Positions 45,801 to 54,866 are shown, counted from the first letter of the stretch. The stretch is 64,000 bases of DNA from Natronogracilivirga saccharolytica (GCF_017921895.1 NZ_JAFIDN010000001.1:248001-312000), one strand, 5' to 3'. A program made the numbers and translations. The notes: generated by a model not told the origin, from the letters alone.

Positions 45801-46133
45801 ATAGACTTCGGTGTTGCCGTCATACTGTCCGGTAAAAGCGATGCGGGTGCCGTCAGGAGAATAGCGCGGAAAAATTTCGTAGCCTTCGTGGCTGGTCAGG
45901 CGGCGTGCATTTCCTCCGTGAACCGAAACGGTGTAGAGATTTCCGGCATAGGAGAATACGATTTGATTTTCGTGAATGGTGGGAAATCTCAGCAACCGGG
46001 TGTCCTCGTCTGATGCCATCGCAGATGAGTGGAACAATCCCGAGAGCAGCAGCAGTGCTGCAAACATCGCCGGCAGGAAAGAACGGCGAAACAAGTGCGG
46101 CTCCAAATTAGTGTTAGTCATAGTATGTATCAT
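42828..46133 (-). CDS. Tricorn-like S41 family peptidase with beta-propeller domains
   Basis: A 1101-residue exported protease. The N-terminus (signal peptide around FLPAMFAALLLLSGLFHSSAMA) leads into WD40/PD40-type propeller repeats: 'RYSPDGTRIAFTGQYDGNTEVY', 'WTPDGEQVLFRSRKR' and 'WSPDGEYVAFISDKTGEDEIY'. These continue to about residue 600. A C1 linker, a PDZ-like part and the S41 catalytic region follow, with the nucleophile in 'TLIDQFSASDGD'. The overall order matches tricorn protease homologues that trim oligopeptides. An in-frame ATG at 46121 is an alternative start. It converges on clpA across the terminator. Confidence 0.9.
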   Translation of the reverse strand: MIHTMTNTNLEPHLFRRSFLPAMFAALLLLSGLFHSSAMASDEDTRLLRFPTIHENQIVFSYAGNLYTVSVHGGNARRLTSHEGYEIFPRYSPDGTRIAFTGQYDGNTEVYVIPSGGGEPQRKTYTPTLDRDDVADRMGPNNIVMDWTPDGEQVLFRSRKREFNSFKGHLYLTDPDGDLAQQLPLPRGGFASYSPDGSKLAYNRVFREFRTWKRYRGGQADDIWVYDFDTKETIQVTDSEGQDIIPMWHGDMIYFISDREESGRMNLYVHDLESDETRKLTDFTEFDIKFPSIGKRHIVFENGGYIYRFNLSTEEKNRVPIRVKDDRITGRGGLVDASEFIHSYDVAPDGSRVLFGARGDIFTVPARSGITRNLTQSSGVHDRNPVWSPDGEYVAFISDKTGEDEIYVKPQDGSGEKQQITTDADTYKYRMVWSPDSRKLLWADKKLRLNMVDVETGEVTVVREAEAWEFSQYTWSPDSRWIAYTLPEVRTMSRVWLYSVEDDEHYEVTKGWYSAGNPEFSRDGKYLYFVSNRDFNPIYSQTEWNHAYADMQRIYFVTLQADESSPFKPENDEVSLNNNEEEDDNGFDPSESIPVDTEGIGNRIVDLPVQPSSYGNLQSVGNRIYYQRNGMRDQQTMLLFYDLEAKEEQTVGAFNGYRITADGKKMLLVQGDDYAVVDLPSQEAELDPKVDLSDVKVRLDRTEEWVQIFNESWRQMRDFLYAPNLHGVDWEAIRETYRPLVDHVAHRNDLTYVIGEMIGELNVGHAYVGDGDRREADRTPMGRLGAELDRDDETGFYRIDRILRGENWEDSRRSPLTEVGVDISEGQYIVRVDGNSTAEMTNIYKSLIDKAEKPVILSINDEPGLSGARDVVIKPVSDELDLYYYNWVQENIRKVNEASDGRVGYIHIPDMGPGGLNEFIKHFYPQLKKEALIIDVRGNGGGNVSPMIIERLRRELAMVDKPRNAVRRPDPSAMMLGPMVTLIDQFSASDGDLFPYRFRKHELGKLIGTRTWGGVVGIRQTLPFVDGGYLNRPEFASYDTDGEEWIIEGVGVEPDMYVDNDPAKEYGGIDEQLNAGVEHLLELLEEHDFSLPDPPDYPIKR

Positions 46134-46486
46134 GTGTTTAACTCCGGATTCATTTAATCAGAATGAACTCACACAGAAGGATTTGTACCTGCCCCTTTGT
46201 GTGAAGATGAATAAGCATGATGACATTCCGGCATCTGTCCCTGACTGAAGGTTATGATGTTTTGACATTATCAGAAATACTTTGTTATCCTCAGATCAGA
46301 CCCAAAACAACCGACCCGGTTTCGTATATTGGTAGTTGCGTTTTTTGGCTGAAATGCAGTCTGCTTAACCCATTCCGATTCTTTTGCATTGGAGCCGGAA
46401 ATTTAGCAAACCTCCCGATGTGGCACAAATCGGGACTGGTTTTTCCGCCTTTATTTGATTCCCCGCTTTTTTAAACAATATTTCCC
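46134..46486. other. Divergent intergenic region between S41 peptidase and HAD genes
   Basis: About 350 bases without a gene. Promoters for both flanking genes should be here. There is no clear TAnnTTTG/TTTG pair, inverted repeat or RNA structure. Confidence 0.4.
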
Positions 46487-47182
46487 ATGAATAATTCAGG
46501 ATTTGGTATTCTTTTCGATATGGACGGTGTGATTGCGGACAGCAATCCTGTGCACAGGCAGGCTATTCATACATTTTGTCAAAACCACGGAAAAGAGCTG
46601 ACCGATGCGTTTTTCCGGCAGCATATCTCGGGCAGAACCAACAAGGAGTGGATACCGAAAATGTTTACCGGCATCAGCAAGGAAGAAGCTCAAATACTGG
46701 CGGATGAGAAAGAGCGCCTGTTCCGATCCATGTTCTCTCCTGAAGAGCATTTACTGCCGGGACTGCTTGCATTTATTGATGAGATCAGCCGCGCGGAGAT
46801 TCCTGTGGCCGTTGCCACTTCCGCCCCCGCTGAAAATGCCGATTTTATCCTTTCACGAGCCGGAATCGCAGGATATTTCAATGCTGTACTGAACTCATCG
46901 CATGTCAGTAAAGGCAAGCCTGACCCCGATATCTATCTGAAATCTGCCGAAGTGATAGGGGTGCCGCCTTCCGGGTGCGTTGTAATAGAAGATTCCCTGC
47001 CCGGTATTGAGGCCGGAAAGCGTGCCGGTGCAAGCGTCATCGGTGTCACAACAACCCACAGGCGCGATGAGCTTTTAGCCTGTGACAAGGTCATCGACGA
47101 TTTTCAGGATCTGAACCTGAAGATAATCGATGACCTTGTCAAAAGTGGCAAATCACAGAGCAGGAACCAGGATGCGGTTTAA
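46487..47182 (+). CDS. HAD-superfamily hydrolase (beta-phosphoglucomutase-like)
   Basis: A 231-residue HAD phosphatase of subfamily IA with alpha-helical cap. The nucleophile and partner Asp are in FDMDGVIAD (10-18). Motif 2 is in 'VAVATSAPAENADFI', motif 3 Lys in 'GKPDPDIYLKSAEVIGV' and motif 4 in 'CVVIEDSLPGIEAGKRAG'. The cap insertion sequence after motif 1 (HRQAIHTFCQNHGKELTDAF) is of the beta-phosphoglucomutase type. Substrate cannot be assigned. It converges on the DUF3347-like gene with 45 bases between the stop codons. Confidence 0.92.
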   Translation: MNNSGFGILFDMDGVIADSNPVHRQAIHTFCQNHGKELTDAFFRQHISGRTNKEWIPKMFTGISKEEAQILADEKERLFRSMFSPEEHLLPGLLAFIDEISRAEIPVAVATSAPAENADFILSRAGIAGYFNAVLNSSHVSKGKPDPDIYLKSAEVIGVPPSGCVVIEDSLPGIEAGKRAGASVIGVTTTHRRDELLACDKVIDDFQDLNLKIIDDLVKSGKSQSRNQDAV

Positions 47183-47227
47183 TTTCCCCGGAGTTAATCC
47201 CCGGGCCTGCACGTTTTTTCAACAGGC

Positions 47228-47746
47228 CTAAAGCTGTTCGATGACCTCTCCGCAATCGGTATTTTCCACGCCGTGGTAGGGATTGCCAACCTCTTCGGAA
47301 GTATGCAGCCAGATCATGTCTTCATCAAGATCTTCACATGCAAAGACGAATATATCACTGCCTCCGCTGCCAAACTCCTCGATCAGCGCCTTAAGGTCGG
47401 ATGATACTTCGGCCAGTGCCTGGCGCTGCTCTTCAATGCTCTCGGCATCAACAAGGTCACCCACCGTTCCGTGCATGGTTTGCTGGTAACTCTGCCATGT
47501 CGGGAGATCATCTTCATGAAATATTTCATTGGGTGTTGTGGCAAGAGTGGTTTCAAGGCGTTCCGCCCAGGCGGCTGCCAGATCGTCCCTGTCATGAACA
47601 AGACCGTCTTTGGTGTTCATGTACTCTTCAACTATCTGCGCCATTCGCTGATCTACTTCAGCTTCATCCTGGGCAAATACTGTTGTGTTCATAACCATCA
47701 GGCCTGCAAATAATAATATTGCACTCGCTTTTTTTATCATGTTCAC
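47228..47746 (-). CDS. DUF3347-like periplasmic protein
   Basis: A 172-residue exported protein: a signal peptide (KASAILLFAGLMVMNTTVFA) then a helical domain beginning 'MAQIVEEYMNTKDGLVHDRDDLAAAWAERL' and ending 'EDMIWLHTSEEVGNPYHGVENTDCGEVIEQL'. These match the DUF3347 pattern, where members often sit with copper or heavy-metal efflux genes and end in a 'NPY.G..M..CG' motif. Here the metal-like Met of that motif is not obvious. No metal resistance genes are adjacent. Confidence 0.65.
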   Translation of the reverse strand: MNMIKKASAILLFAGLMVMNTTVFAQDEAEVDQRMAQIVEEYMNTKDGLVHDRDDLAAAWAERLETTLATTPNEIFHEDDLPTWQSYQQTMHGTVGDLVDAESIEEQRQALAEVSSDLKALIEEFGSGGSDIFVFACEDLDEDMIWLHTSEEVGNPYHGVENTDCGEVIEQL

Positions 47747-47873
47747 CTCTTTTGTGATTTGTTTCGGTGAAAAACATTACGCCGTAACTGTAAAATGGGC
47801 ATAATTCATCGAAAAGAAAAGTTGTTTCGGGAAAGGTGTATTTTCTTATCATCCGTAAGACACCAGACCAATA

Positions 47874-49646
47874 ATGCAAAATACCGCTATGCTGTCCTTT
47901 TCCATCATATCAACCCTGCGTCGCTTTTCCTCATCTGTAACGATTGATTACTCATCAGCGCATACAGTCAGTTGCACATTTGTGCTGTTTCTGGCCTCTC
48001 TGCTGCTCCTGGCTGCCTGTGAAAGACACACCCACGATGTTATCATCACAAACGGCATCATTTACGACGGGTCCGGCAACAGCAGCGCTGAAGGCGGTCT
48101 GGCCATTCTGAACGGCCGAATCACCCACACCGGTAATCTCCCCGATGATATCTCAGCCCCCGAAGTCATTGATGCCGGGGGCATGGCCGTGGCTCCCGGA
48201 TTCATAAATATGCTCAGCTGGGCAGATGAACCGCTGATCGAGGACGGGCGCTCCATGAGCAACATCAAGCAGGGTGTGACCCTGGAAGTCATGGGAGAAG
48301 GATGGTCTATGGGACCATTAACCGACCGTATGGCACTCATCAGAGAGCAGGATCAGAGTTACATCACGTATGATGTGACCTGGCGGACACTCGGGGAGTT
48401 TCTTGAGCATCTTGAAGACCGCGGTGTTTCTCCGAATATAGCTTCGTTTGTTGGTGCCACTACAGTCAGAATTCACGAACTTGGCCGGGACGACCGGACA
48501 CCCACCCCCGACCAGCTTCAGAGAATGCAGAACCTGGTGCGCGAGGCCATGCAGGAAGGGGCCATGGGCCTGAGCACAGCGCTGATCTATGCTCCGGCAT
48601 GGTATGCCGACACTGAAGAACTTATTGCCCTTTCCGAAGCAGCCGCTGAATACGGAGGTATTTATGCTACCCATTTGCGCAGTGAAGGGGACCGCTTCAT
48701 TGAGGCCGTTTCCGAAATGCTTCAGATTGCAGAAGAAGCGGAAATTGATGCACATATTCACCACCTCAAGGCCGCAGGCAAGAATAACTGGCACAAAATT
48801 GACGAGGTTATTGATATGGTGGAGCAGGCCCGTGAGGAGCGGATGAACATTACATCCAACATGTACATGTATACCGCTGCGGCGACCCGCCTTTCGGCAA
48901 TTATTCCCCCATGGGCGCGCGAAGGGGAAAGAGAATCGATGATCGAACGCTTTCAGAATCCCACCATGCGATCCGATATTATCGCTGAAATGGAGTCTGA
49001 AGATACCGATTGGGAGAATTTCCTTCAGATGGTGGAGTCGCCGGATGACATACTGCTTACCGGATTCCGCTCTGATGACCTGCAGCGCTATGTCGGCTGG
49101 ACCCTTGCTGAGGTGGCGCGCTCACGCAGTACCGATCCCGCTGAAACCGTGCTTGACCTGATAACCGAAGATGATTACACCGTTAATGCCGTCTATTTTC
49201 TGATGTCTGAGGAGAATCTGGAGAAGCAGGTTCAGCTCCCCTGGATGACGTTTGGTTCGGACGGGGGCTCATTTGCAGCCGAAGGTGTCTTTCTCGACCG
49301 CAGCCCTCATCCGAGAGCCTATGGAAATTTTGCCAGACTGCTGGGCGAATATGTCCGTGAAAGAGAGCTTGTCTCACTGGAGGATGCCATCCACCGTCTG
49401 ACGCTCAAGCCCGCTGAAATTCTCGGTATTGATGACCGGCGCGGTCGCCTTGATGAAGATTATAAGGCCGATATAGTAATTTTTGATCCGGAACAGATTC
49501 AGGACCATGCCACTTATGAAAATCCGCATCAATATGCTGAAGGTGTGGCATTTGTGCTGGTCAATGGCACGCCGGTGGTGAAGGATGGCGAGCACACCGG
49601 AGCAAAGCCGGGCCGGGTTGTGCGCGGACCGGGATGGGAGCCCTGA
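47874..49646 (+). CDS. D-aminoacylase-like amidohydrolase lipoprotein with altered metal site
   Basis: A 590-residue exported amidohydrolase of the N-acyl-D-amino-acid deacylase family. After a long N-terminal region the lipobox LLLLAAC (Cys49) marks it as a lipoprotein. The usual 'GFIDxHxH' metal motif reads GFINMLSW at 109-116, so both histidines are gone, and the metal-ligand Cys in 'VGNCG' is replaced by Glu in 'MGEGW' (142). Later ligands remain: 'YATHLRSEG' (H267), 'HIHHLKAAG' (H296/H297) and 'GSDGGSF' (about residue 463). A subfamily with the same 'GFINMLSW' motif appears to exist, so loss of the first ligands may be natural. Activity is uncertain. Confidence 0.8.
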   Translation: MQNTAMLSFSIISTLRRFSSSVTIDYSSAHTVSCTFVLFLASLLLLAACERHTHDVIITNGIIYDGSGNSSAEGGLAILNGRITHTGNLPDDISAPEVIDAGGMAVAPGFINMLSWADEPLIEDGRSMSNIKQGVTLEVMGEGWSMGPLTDRMALIREQDQSYITYDVTWRTLGEFLEHLEDRGVSPNIASFVGATTVRIHELGRDDRTPTPDQLQRMQNLVREAMQEGAMGLSTALIYAPAWYADTEELIALSEAAAEYGGIYATHLRSEGDRFIEAVSEMLQIAEEAEIDAHIHHLKAAGKNNWHKIDEVIDMVEQAREERMNITSNMYMYTAAATRLSAIIPPWAREGERESMIERFQNPTMRSDIIAEMESEDTDWENFLQMVESPDDILLTGFRSDDLQRYVGWTLAEVARSRSTDPAETVLDLITEDDYTVNAVYFLMSEENLEKQVQLPWMTFGSDGGSFAAEGVFLDRSPHPRAYGNFARLLGEYVRERELVSLEDAIHRLTLKPAEILGIDDRRGRLDEDYKADIVIFDPEQIQDHATYENPHQYAEGVAFVLVNGTPVVKDGEHTGAKPGRVVRGPGWEP

Positions 49647-49726
49647 TTGCCGCTGCCGTTTTTCCGGTGCTGATACAAAAGCGGCAACACACGGAAGCCC
49701 GGAAACCGGCTTGACGTACGAAATTG

Positions 49727-51028
49727 CTATCCGGAGACCTGATTCAGATATGCCTTCAGATAACCATAATCGGGCGTCAGCTTCTTTTTGTGGACGATGA
49801 CCGCCCCTTTCAGTTCCGGCGGAAGGTTCAGATCGGCAAAAGAGTCATCATAATCAGCGGCCGCAAGATGCGGAATCCATGGAGACAGCAGACTGCTGAA
49901 CTGTTTGGAGGCTTCCCGGGGCAGTTCACTCGGCAGGATGTCAACAGCCATGACGGTTACGCCCGGTCCGTCAAAGCCCATGTTATGAGAATCGGTTTCC
50001 GGGTCATAAACAAAAACAGGATCCTCGATCTCCGTGGCTTTGACAGTGCATTCCACCGAACCATCCGGATCACAGGTAATATCGCCAATCACATTCAGAT
50101 GCTGATTTTTTTCTCTAAGCCATTTTTTGGTTACCAGACGAGGGTAGCGCTCATCCCAATAAATACCGTTTACCAGCACATTTATATTGGGAAGGAACTC
50201 CTCAAAACGGGATTCATAATGATCCGGAAAGGCGATGTAATCCTGTAACGAGAACTTCTTGCCCTTTTTATGGACCATGTAATCGGCCGGAATCAGATTC
50301 ACCTTGTAAATGGCACCGGGGTCAAGCCGGGACCGGTCAAGATCCCTCAGTTCGCCCGGAGCCAGCTCTGTGACGGGAAGCAGATCCAGTATTTCAAGCG
50401 CACCCTGAGCCACGTTTCCGTCACCGGTTACGGCGAATATGAGCGGACCTGCCCCTTCTCCGGGTCCGGATGAGGCAATGGCTTCTCCGGACCGCCGGAT
50501 GTCCTCTTTGGCAGCTTCAAGCGAGTCATAACGGGAAGCCTGTTTTATTGTTGAAAACGGTGTAGCCTTTCCCAGTTTCTCATATCGCTGCCCGGTCGAC
50601 CATAATGTATTGATCATACCGGCGATCCCGGCATACCGGCCGAAAAAGATCAGGCGATTCCCGTTCTGATCCAGAATGCGCTCATAGTCGATCAGTGTCG
50701 CCCCGGATTCCATGATATCCCTGAGCATTGCCATATTCTGTCGTTGTCCTTTGATGACATGGGAAAAGTACACACAGACCATTCCGGGCCGGAATGATCC
50801 GACCGGCATCTCCTTGACGCCCAGCACAATGTCACAAAAAGAAACATCATCAACTATCCCTGCACCGGCATCTTCAAACTCGGCATGAGTGAAAATCCGC
50901 TTTTGTGATCTTTCCACATAAACGGGTATGCCGTGTTCATTGACAAGTTTCCGGACATCCGAAGGAACCAGCGGCGTGCGTCGCTCCGGAGCATATTTGT
51001 CTTCATGGCGAATGCCCAGCGAATTCAT
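49727..51028 (-). CDS. Saccharopine dehydrogenase-like (LKR/SDH N-terminal family) enzyme
   Basis: A 433-residue cytosolic protein. 'GIRHEDKYAPERRTPLVPSDVRKLVNEHGIPVYVE' resembles the N-terminal catalytic domain of lysine-ketoglutarate reductase and alanine dehydrogenase-like enzymes, and 'FFGRYAGIAGMINTLWSTGQRYEKLG' follows. The nucleotide-binding region is near 'IFAVTGDGNVAQGALEILDLLP'. Metabolic role uncertain: lysine degradation or another amino acid dehydrogenase. The ATG at 51028 opens the domain, and upstream in-frame codons (to 51073) add 15 residues with no domain match. Confidence 0.8.
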   Translation of the reverse strand: MNSLGIRHEDKYAPERRTPLVPSDVRKLVNEHGIPVYVERSQKRIFTHAEFEDAGAGIVDDVSFCDIVLGVKEMPVGSFRPGMVCVYFSHVIKGQRQNMAMLRDIMESGATLIDYERILDQNGNRLIFFGRYAGIAGMINTLWSTGQRYEKLGKATPFSTIKQASRYDSLEAAKEDIRRSGEAIASSGPGEGAGPLIFAVTGDGNVAQGALEILDLLPVTELAPGELRDLDRSRLDPGAIYKVNLIPADYMVHKKGKKFSLQDYIAFPDHYESRFEEFLPNINVLVNGIYWDERYPRLVTKKWLREKNQHLNVIGDITCDPDGSVECTVKATEIEDPVFVYDPETDSHNMGFDGPGVTVMAVDILPSELPREASKQFSSLLSPWIPHLAAADYDDSFADLNLPPELKGAVIVHKKKLTPDYGYLKAYLNQVSG

Positions 51029-51182
51029 GTGCTTAGTGTTTGGATTTATGTGATCAGATGTAATGCCCGACACGTAACTAATCAGGTGTCTGTGTGCCCG
51101 GCAACCGATCGGATCACGGGCATGTTACATCTGTTTAAAAATTTAGATACAAGCGGTCTCACCCATCATTCCCAATAAAACG

Positions 51183-52166
51183 CTACAGGGCAACCTGCAT
51201 TTGAACCGTCAGCAAGTTACCGGGATCGTGCTGAGATCGTCTGTCATTACGGATTTCATAATTGACGCTAACACGATTGTGTCCCTGAAAGTAGTAATTC
51301 AGCCCGGCAGTGATACTGGTGAAGCCGGCATCCGAGAAATCCGCATCAGAATTGGGATGAAGCATTTCGAACCGGGCGATGGCCTGCAGTTCATCCGTAA
51401 GGTCGTAACCGGCCAGCAGATATCCCCCGAAATGATCGCGATCACTTGTACCCACGCGCTGATCCTTCCGGAAAATGTACTCTCCCCGCAACAGCAATTC
51501 ATCTGCGCGATAGGTGGCATCCACCCCGAGACGGAACCGGTCGCGCTCAACATTTCCAACAGGATACTGTCCGATGTGGAACGACAAGCCAAGATTAAGC
51601 TCCGAAGAAGCCTGATAGCCGAATCGTCCCAACAGATCCTTGGGATCGATCTGCTCCGGATTATTGGCACCGGTTCCGTTTACCAGTGCAATGGCATATG
51701 TGACATTTTCGTGCGAACCAAAGGCCTGAATACCGATATCGCGGAACATGGCATGCACATTCAGCCTTTGGATAGTTTCTGTGCGCTCAATCGCCGGATT
51801 ACGGAAAATGGGTTCCGGACCTTCCAGTCCGAACGGGACCAGGAACTGGCCGGTGCGAACAGTAAGCATGGGATGCAGATCAAGGTCAACAAAGCCGTTG
51901 ACAAGCCTTGGAGTCCTGTCCGGTGGCTCAACAGCCCCGGCAACAATATTTACGGAGATCATATCAGTCAGACTGCCGGTAAGCCCGACCCGGGCACGAT
52001 GAATGGAAAAAGCGGCAGGGTCATCAGAGTCGTGTTCCCAGCTGAAGTGCTGCTGCATGAACCCGGTTACCTGATAGGACGGATACTCCCCGTCCTGTGC
52101 TGATGCTGCAGAAGCGAAAGACAGCAGCATAATGAAAGGCAGAAAAAGCAAAACGGAATATTTCAT
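51183..52166 (-). CDS. Outer-membrane porin (OprO/OprP-like)
   Basis: A 327-residue outer-membrane beta-barrel. A signal peptide (VLLFLPFIMLLSFASAASAQ) is followed by 'YQVTGFMQQHFSWEHD', 'FSIHRARVGLTGSLTDMISVNIVAG' and many alternating amphipathic strands, ending 'VSVNYEIRNDRRSQHDPGNLLTVQMQVAL' with a hydrophobic final strand. The pattern resembles phosphate/pyrophosphate-selective porins of the OprO/OprP family, but ligand cannot be read from sequence. A strong GGAGGAG sequence seven to nine bases before the ATG supports the start at 52166. No phosphate-uptake genes flank it. Confidence 0.85.
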   Translation of the reverse strand: MKYSVLLFLPFIMLLSFASAASAQDGEYPSYQVTGFMQQHFSWEHDSDDPAAFSIHRARVGLTGSLTDMISVNIVAGAVEPPDRTPRLVNGFVDLDLHPMLTVRTGQFLVPFGLEGPEPIFRNPAIERTETIQRLNVHAMFRDIGIQAFGSHENVTYAIALVNGTGANNPEQIDPKDLLGRFGYQASSELNLGLSFHIGQYPVGNVERDRFRLGVDATYRADELLLRGEYIFRKDQRVGTSDRDHFGGYLLAGYDLTDELQAIARFEMLHPNSDADFSDAGFTSITAGLNYYFQGHNRVSVNYEIRNDRRSQHDPGNLLTVQMQVAL

Positions 52167-52322
52167 AACTCCTCCGGTGAATTAATGATTTTTTTAAAAA
52201 AGAATAAAAGCATCCCGACTGATGACTATGTAAAATTGTAATGTTTGCTGAAAAATGATCGCGGCAACGACAGTTTGTGAACAGCCAATCTGTATCATTG
52301 CCAATCAACATTGCCGATTAGG

Positions 52323-52353
52323 TTTTTAAATATCATTTCAATCGCTACTTTTG
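52323..52353 (+). promoter_or_regulatory. Putative promoter upstream of the MscS-type channel gene
   Basis: TACTTTTG at 52346-52353 fits the TAnnTTTG -7 consensus of Bacteroidota, and TTTTT at 52323-52327 lies 18 bases upstream as a possible -33. Transcription would begin about 35 bases before the ATG at 52395. Confidence 0.45.
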
Positions 52354-52394
52354 GAAAGTATAACAAATTCTGAATAAATCATTGCTTGAATAAG

Positions 52395-53669
52395 ATGGAA
52401 GAGTCCGGTCATAATATTATTCGCTGGGTAGTTTCAAAACTCCCCGAACAATTACAGGTCACTCATATTGAAACGCTGGCAGGCATCATACTGCTGGCTC
52501 TGATTGTTCTGTTCCTTCATCTGATTGTGAGACGATGGCTGATACGGCTGCTCAACAAACTTGGTGAGAAGGCCAATCATCCGTGGTATGATGCTTTGCT
52601 TAAAAACCGCGTTCCTCAGCGCGGGCTGTTCATCTTGCCGCTGCTCATTTTCTACATTGGTTTTGACTGGGTATCTGACCTGCCGGAGGAGTGGCTCGAT
52701 TTTTTCACAAGGATCATAAACTCTATGATGGTACTCGTCTTTGCTCGGACCATCGATGCTTTTTTATCAACTGTTCACAGCATTCACATAACACAGCCCG
52801 GATCCAATCGCCGTCCCATAAAAAGCTATATACAGCTTGGTAAAGTTCTGGTCTATCTTGTTGCTGCCATTTTAATTATTGCTCAGCTCGCCGGGCTTTC
52901 ACCCTGGTTCTTCCTAAGCGGTATTGGTGCCATCACCGCTATACTGATGCTGATTTTTCGCGATACACTGCTTTCACTTGTAGCCAGTGTCCAGCTTACC
53001 AACAACGATCTCATCCGTGTCGGAGACTGGATCGAAATGGAACAATTCGGTGCAGACGGAAATGTAATTGATATTGCACTCAATAACGTGCGTGTCCAGA
53101 ACTGGGACAAGACCTTTGCGGTTATTCCGACTCATAAATTCCTGGAGCATAGTTTCAGAAACTGGCGGGGCATGCAGGAAAGCGGCGGGCGGAGAATGAT
53201 GCGTTCTCTTCTTATCGATATTGAGAGCGTGAGGTTTCTTACACTCTCCGAAGTAGAGCGTCTGAAAGAATCTTATCTTCTGAAAGACTATATCGAAAAA
53301 AAGCTGGACGAAGTCGGCAGATATAACCAGAAATTCCTGACCAAGCCGGGTATTGTCACCAACGGCAGATGGCTAACAAATGTCGGCACTTTTCGGGCAT
53401 ATGCTTTTGAATATCTGAAGCATCACCCCCGGACAAACAAAGAACTGTTCACACTTGTCCGGCAGCTGGAGCCAACAGCCCAGGGATTGCCGATACAGCT
53501 CTACGCCTTTGCAGACAGCACGCAATGGGCAAATTATGAGCACATTCAGGCCGATATTTTTGATCATATGCTGGCCATTCTGCCGGAATTCGGATTGCGG
53601 CACTATCAGCAGCCATCCGGAAAAAACATTGACCGTTTCATCAATTCAACGGGGATGCGGCGGGAGTGA
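52395..53669 (+). CDS. Mechanosensitive ion channel (MscS family, YbdG-like)
   Basis: A 424-residue membrane protein with about five helices (residues about 28-50, 80-100, 110-130, 150-175, 185-210). The channel core 'SGIGAITAILMLIFRDTLLSLVASVQLTNNDLIRVGDWIEM' follows, then the cytosolic beta domain with 'GADGNVIDIALNNVRVQNWDKTFAVIPTHKFLEHSFRNW'. This larger type matches YbdG-like MscS channels that act in hypo-osmotic release. An in-frame TTG at 52386 would add three residues, but the ATG at 52395 is chosen. Confidence 0.92.
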   Translation: MEESGHNIIRWVVSKLPEQLQVTHIETLAGIILLALIVLFLHLIVRRWLIRLLNKLGEKANHPWYDALLKNRVPQRGLFILPLLIFYIGFDWVSDLPEEWLDFFTRIINSMMVLVFARTIDAFLSTVHSIHITQPGSNRRPIKSYIQLGKVLVYLVAAILIIAQLAGLSPWFFLSGIGAITAILMLIFRDTLLSLVASVQLTNNDLIRVGDWIEMEQFGADGNVIDIALNNVRVQNWDKTFAVIPTHKFLEHSFRNWRGMQESGGRRMMRSLLIDIESVRFLTLSEVERLKESYLLKDYIEKKLDEVGRYNQKFLTKPGIVTNGRWLTNVGTFRAYAFEYLKHHPRTNKELFTLVRQLEPTAQGLPIQLYAFADSTQWANYEHIQADIFDHMLAILPEFGLRHYQQPSGKNIDRFINSTGMRRE

Positions 53670-53750
53670 TCTTGTTGAGTCGTTCGGTTGCATGCGGGTA
53701 TGAGACGGGCAAATGTGTCTAGCCACTCAGGTGGTCTTCCGATAGCCAGA

Positions 53751-54782
53751 TCAGTTATTATCAAACCGGTACAAGCCATGGCTTCGTGCAGACCGCACAG
53801 CCCGGTCATATTCTGATCTGTAAATACCCCGGCTGATTTCGGCATACTTGTCCGGTTTCCGCAGCACCATTCCGTCGGGACGATACTGATCCATGATATT
53901 CACCCAGGTATCTTTGGATATTTCATTGGAAAGGAACCGGAATATCTCATCTGAGCCGGCGGTCTGCTCAGGCATAACAAGATGGCGGATGAGCAGTCCG
54001 CGAAGCGCAATGCCTTTTTCACTGAAACGGAGCGGCCCGACCTGCCTGTGCATCTCACGGACCGCTTCCCTGGCAACGTCCGGATAGTCTTCGGCTGCCA
54101 TGAATCTGCGGGCATTTTCCCTGTCCCAGAATTTGAAATCAGGCATGTAAATATCAATGATGCCATCCATCAGTTCAAGGGAGTGCATGGAGTCATAGGC
54201 GCTGGTATTATACACCAAAGGTACGCGAAGCCCCTTTTCCACGGCGATCGGAATGGCTTCCATCAGCTGCGGCACGACATGTTCAGGCGTCACAAAGTTG
54301 ATGTTGTGACACCCCGAGTTCTGGAGGTCAATCATGAGACCGGCCAGCTGACCGGCATCCAGTTCCGTCCCCTGCCCCTGCCAGGAGAGTTCATGATTCT
54401 GGCAAAAAACGCACTTAAGATTGCAGAACGAGAAGAATATGGTTCCGGATCCGTTCCGGCCTCGCAGCCCTGCCTCTTCCCCGTGGTGCGGAAACGCGCT
54501 GCTGACATTCGCGTATCGCCCTGACCGGCAAATGCCGTGTTCATCTTCCAGCCTGTTCACCCTGCAGTCACGCGGACAAACGATGCACTCTTCAAGCAAT
54601 TTCAGGGCTTTTTCCCTGCGCTCCTCAAATATGCTGCTGTCCTGCTCATACAGCTTCAGGTATGCGGGGACAAACGTTTTCTCCGGAATTATCCAACGCT
54701 GCCCGCCAATATAGCCGGGAATAGTCTCCTGTTTTTTATACAGCCACATATCCGTAACTGTTTTTTGAAATTTTGCATGCAA
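53751..54782 (-). CDS. Radical SAM protein (PflX/COG1313-like)
   Basis: A 343-residue Fe-S enzyme. The radical SAM cluster motif C120-N-L-K-C124-V-F-C127 (CxxxCxxC) is present, in a 'SGTIFFSFCNLKCVFCQN' context. An N-terminal Cys-rich part has C66, C69, C73 and C85 ('ECIVCPRDC... GIC'), which may bind zinc or an accessory cluster. This is the layout of PflX/COG1313, homologous to pyruvate-formate-lyase activase but of unknown target. No pyruvate formate-lyase gene is nearby. It lies 84 bases after the methyltransferase gene on the same strand. Confidence 0.88.
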   Translation of the reverse strand: MHAKFQKTVTDMWLYKKQETIPGYIGGQRWIIPEKTFVPAYLKLYEQDSSIFEERREKALKLLEECIVCPRDCRVNRLEDEHGICRSGRYANVSSAFPHHGEEAGLRGRNGSGTIFFSFCNLKCVFCQNHELSWQGQGTELDAGQLAGLMIDLQNSGCHNINFVTPEHVVPQLMEAIPIAVEKGLRVPLVYNTSAYDSMHSLELMDGIIDIYMPDFKFWDRENARRFMAAEDYPDVAREAVREMHRQVGPLRFSEKGIALRGLLIRHLVMPEQTAGSDEIFRFLSNEISKDTWVNIMDQYRPDGMVLRKPDKYAEISRGIYRSEYDRAVRSARSHGLYRFDNN

Positions 54783-54866
54783 TGCTTCGTGAAATGCGGG
54801 TTTTAATAAGCCCGGGTGTACTCACCTGAACGTTCACTCTGCGTTAAAATTGACTATAAAAACCAA

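Noticed and set aside
47183-47227. Hairpin GGCCTG/CAGGCC with internal T-run between the HAD and DUF3347-like genes
   Set aside because: The stem is only six pairs and the T-run lies in the loop, so it is not a convincing terminator.
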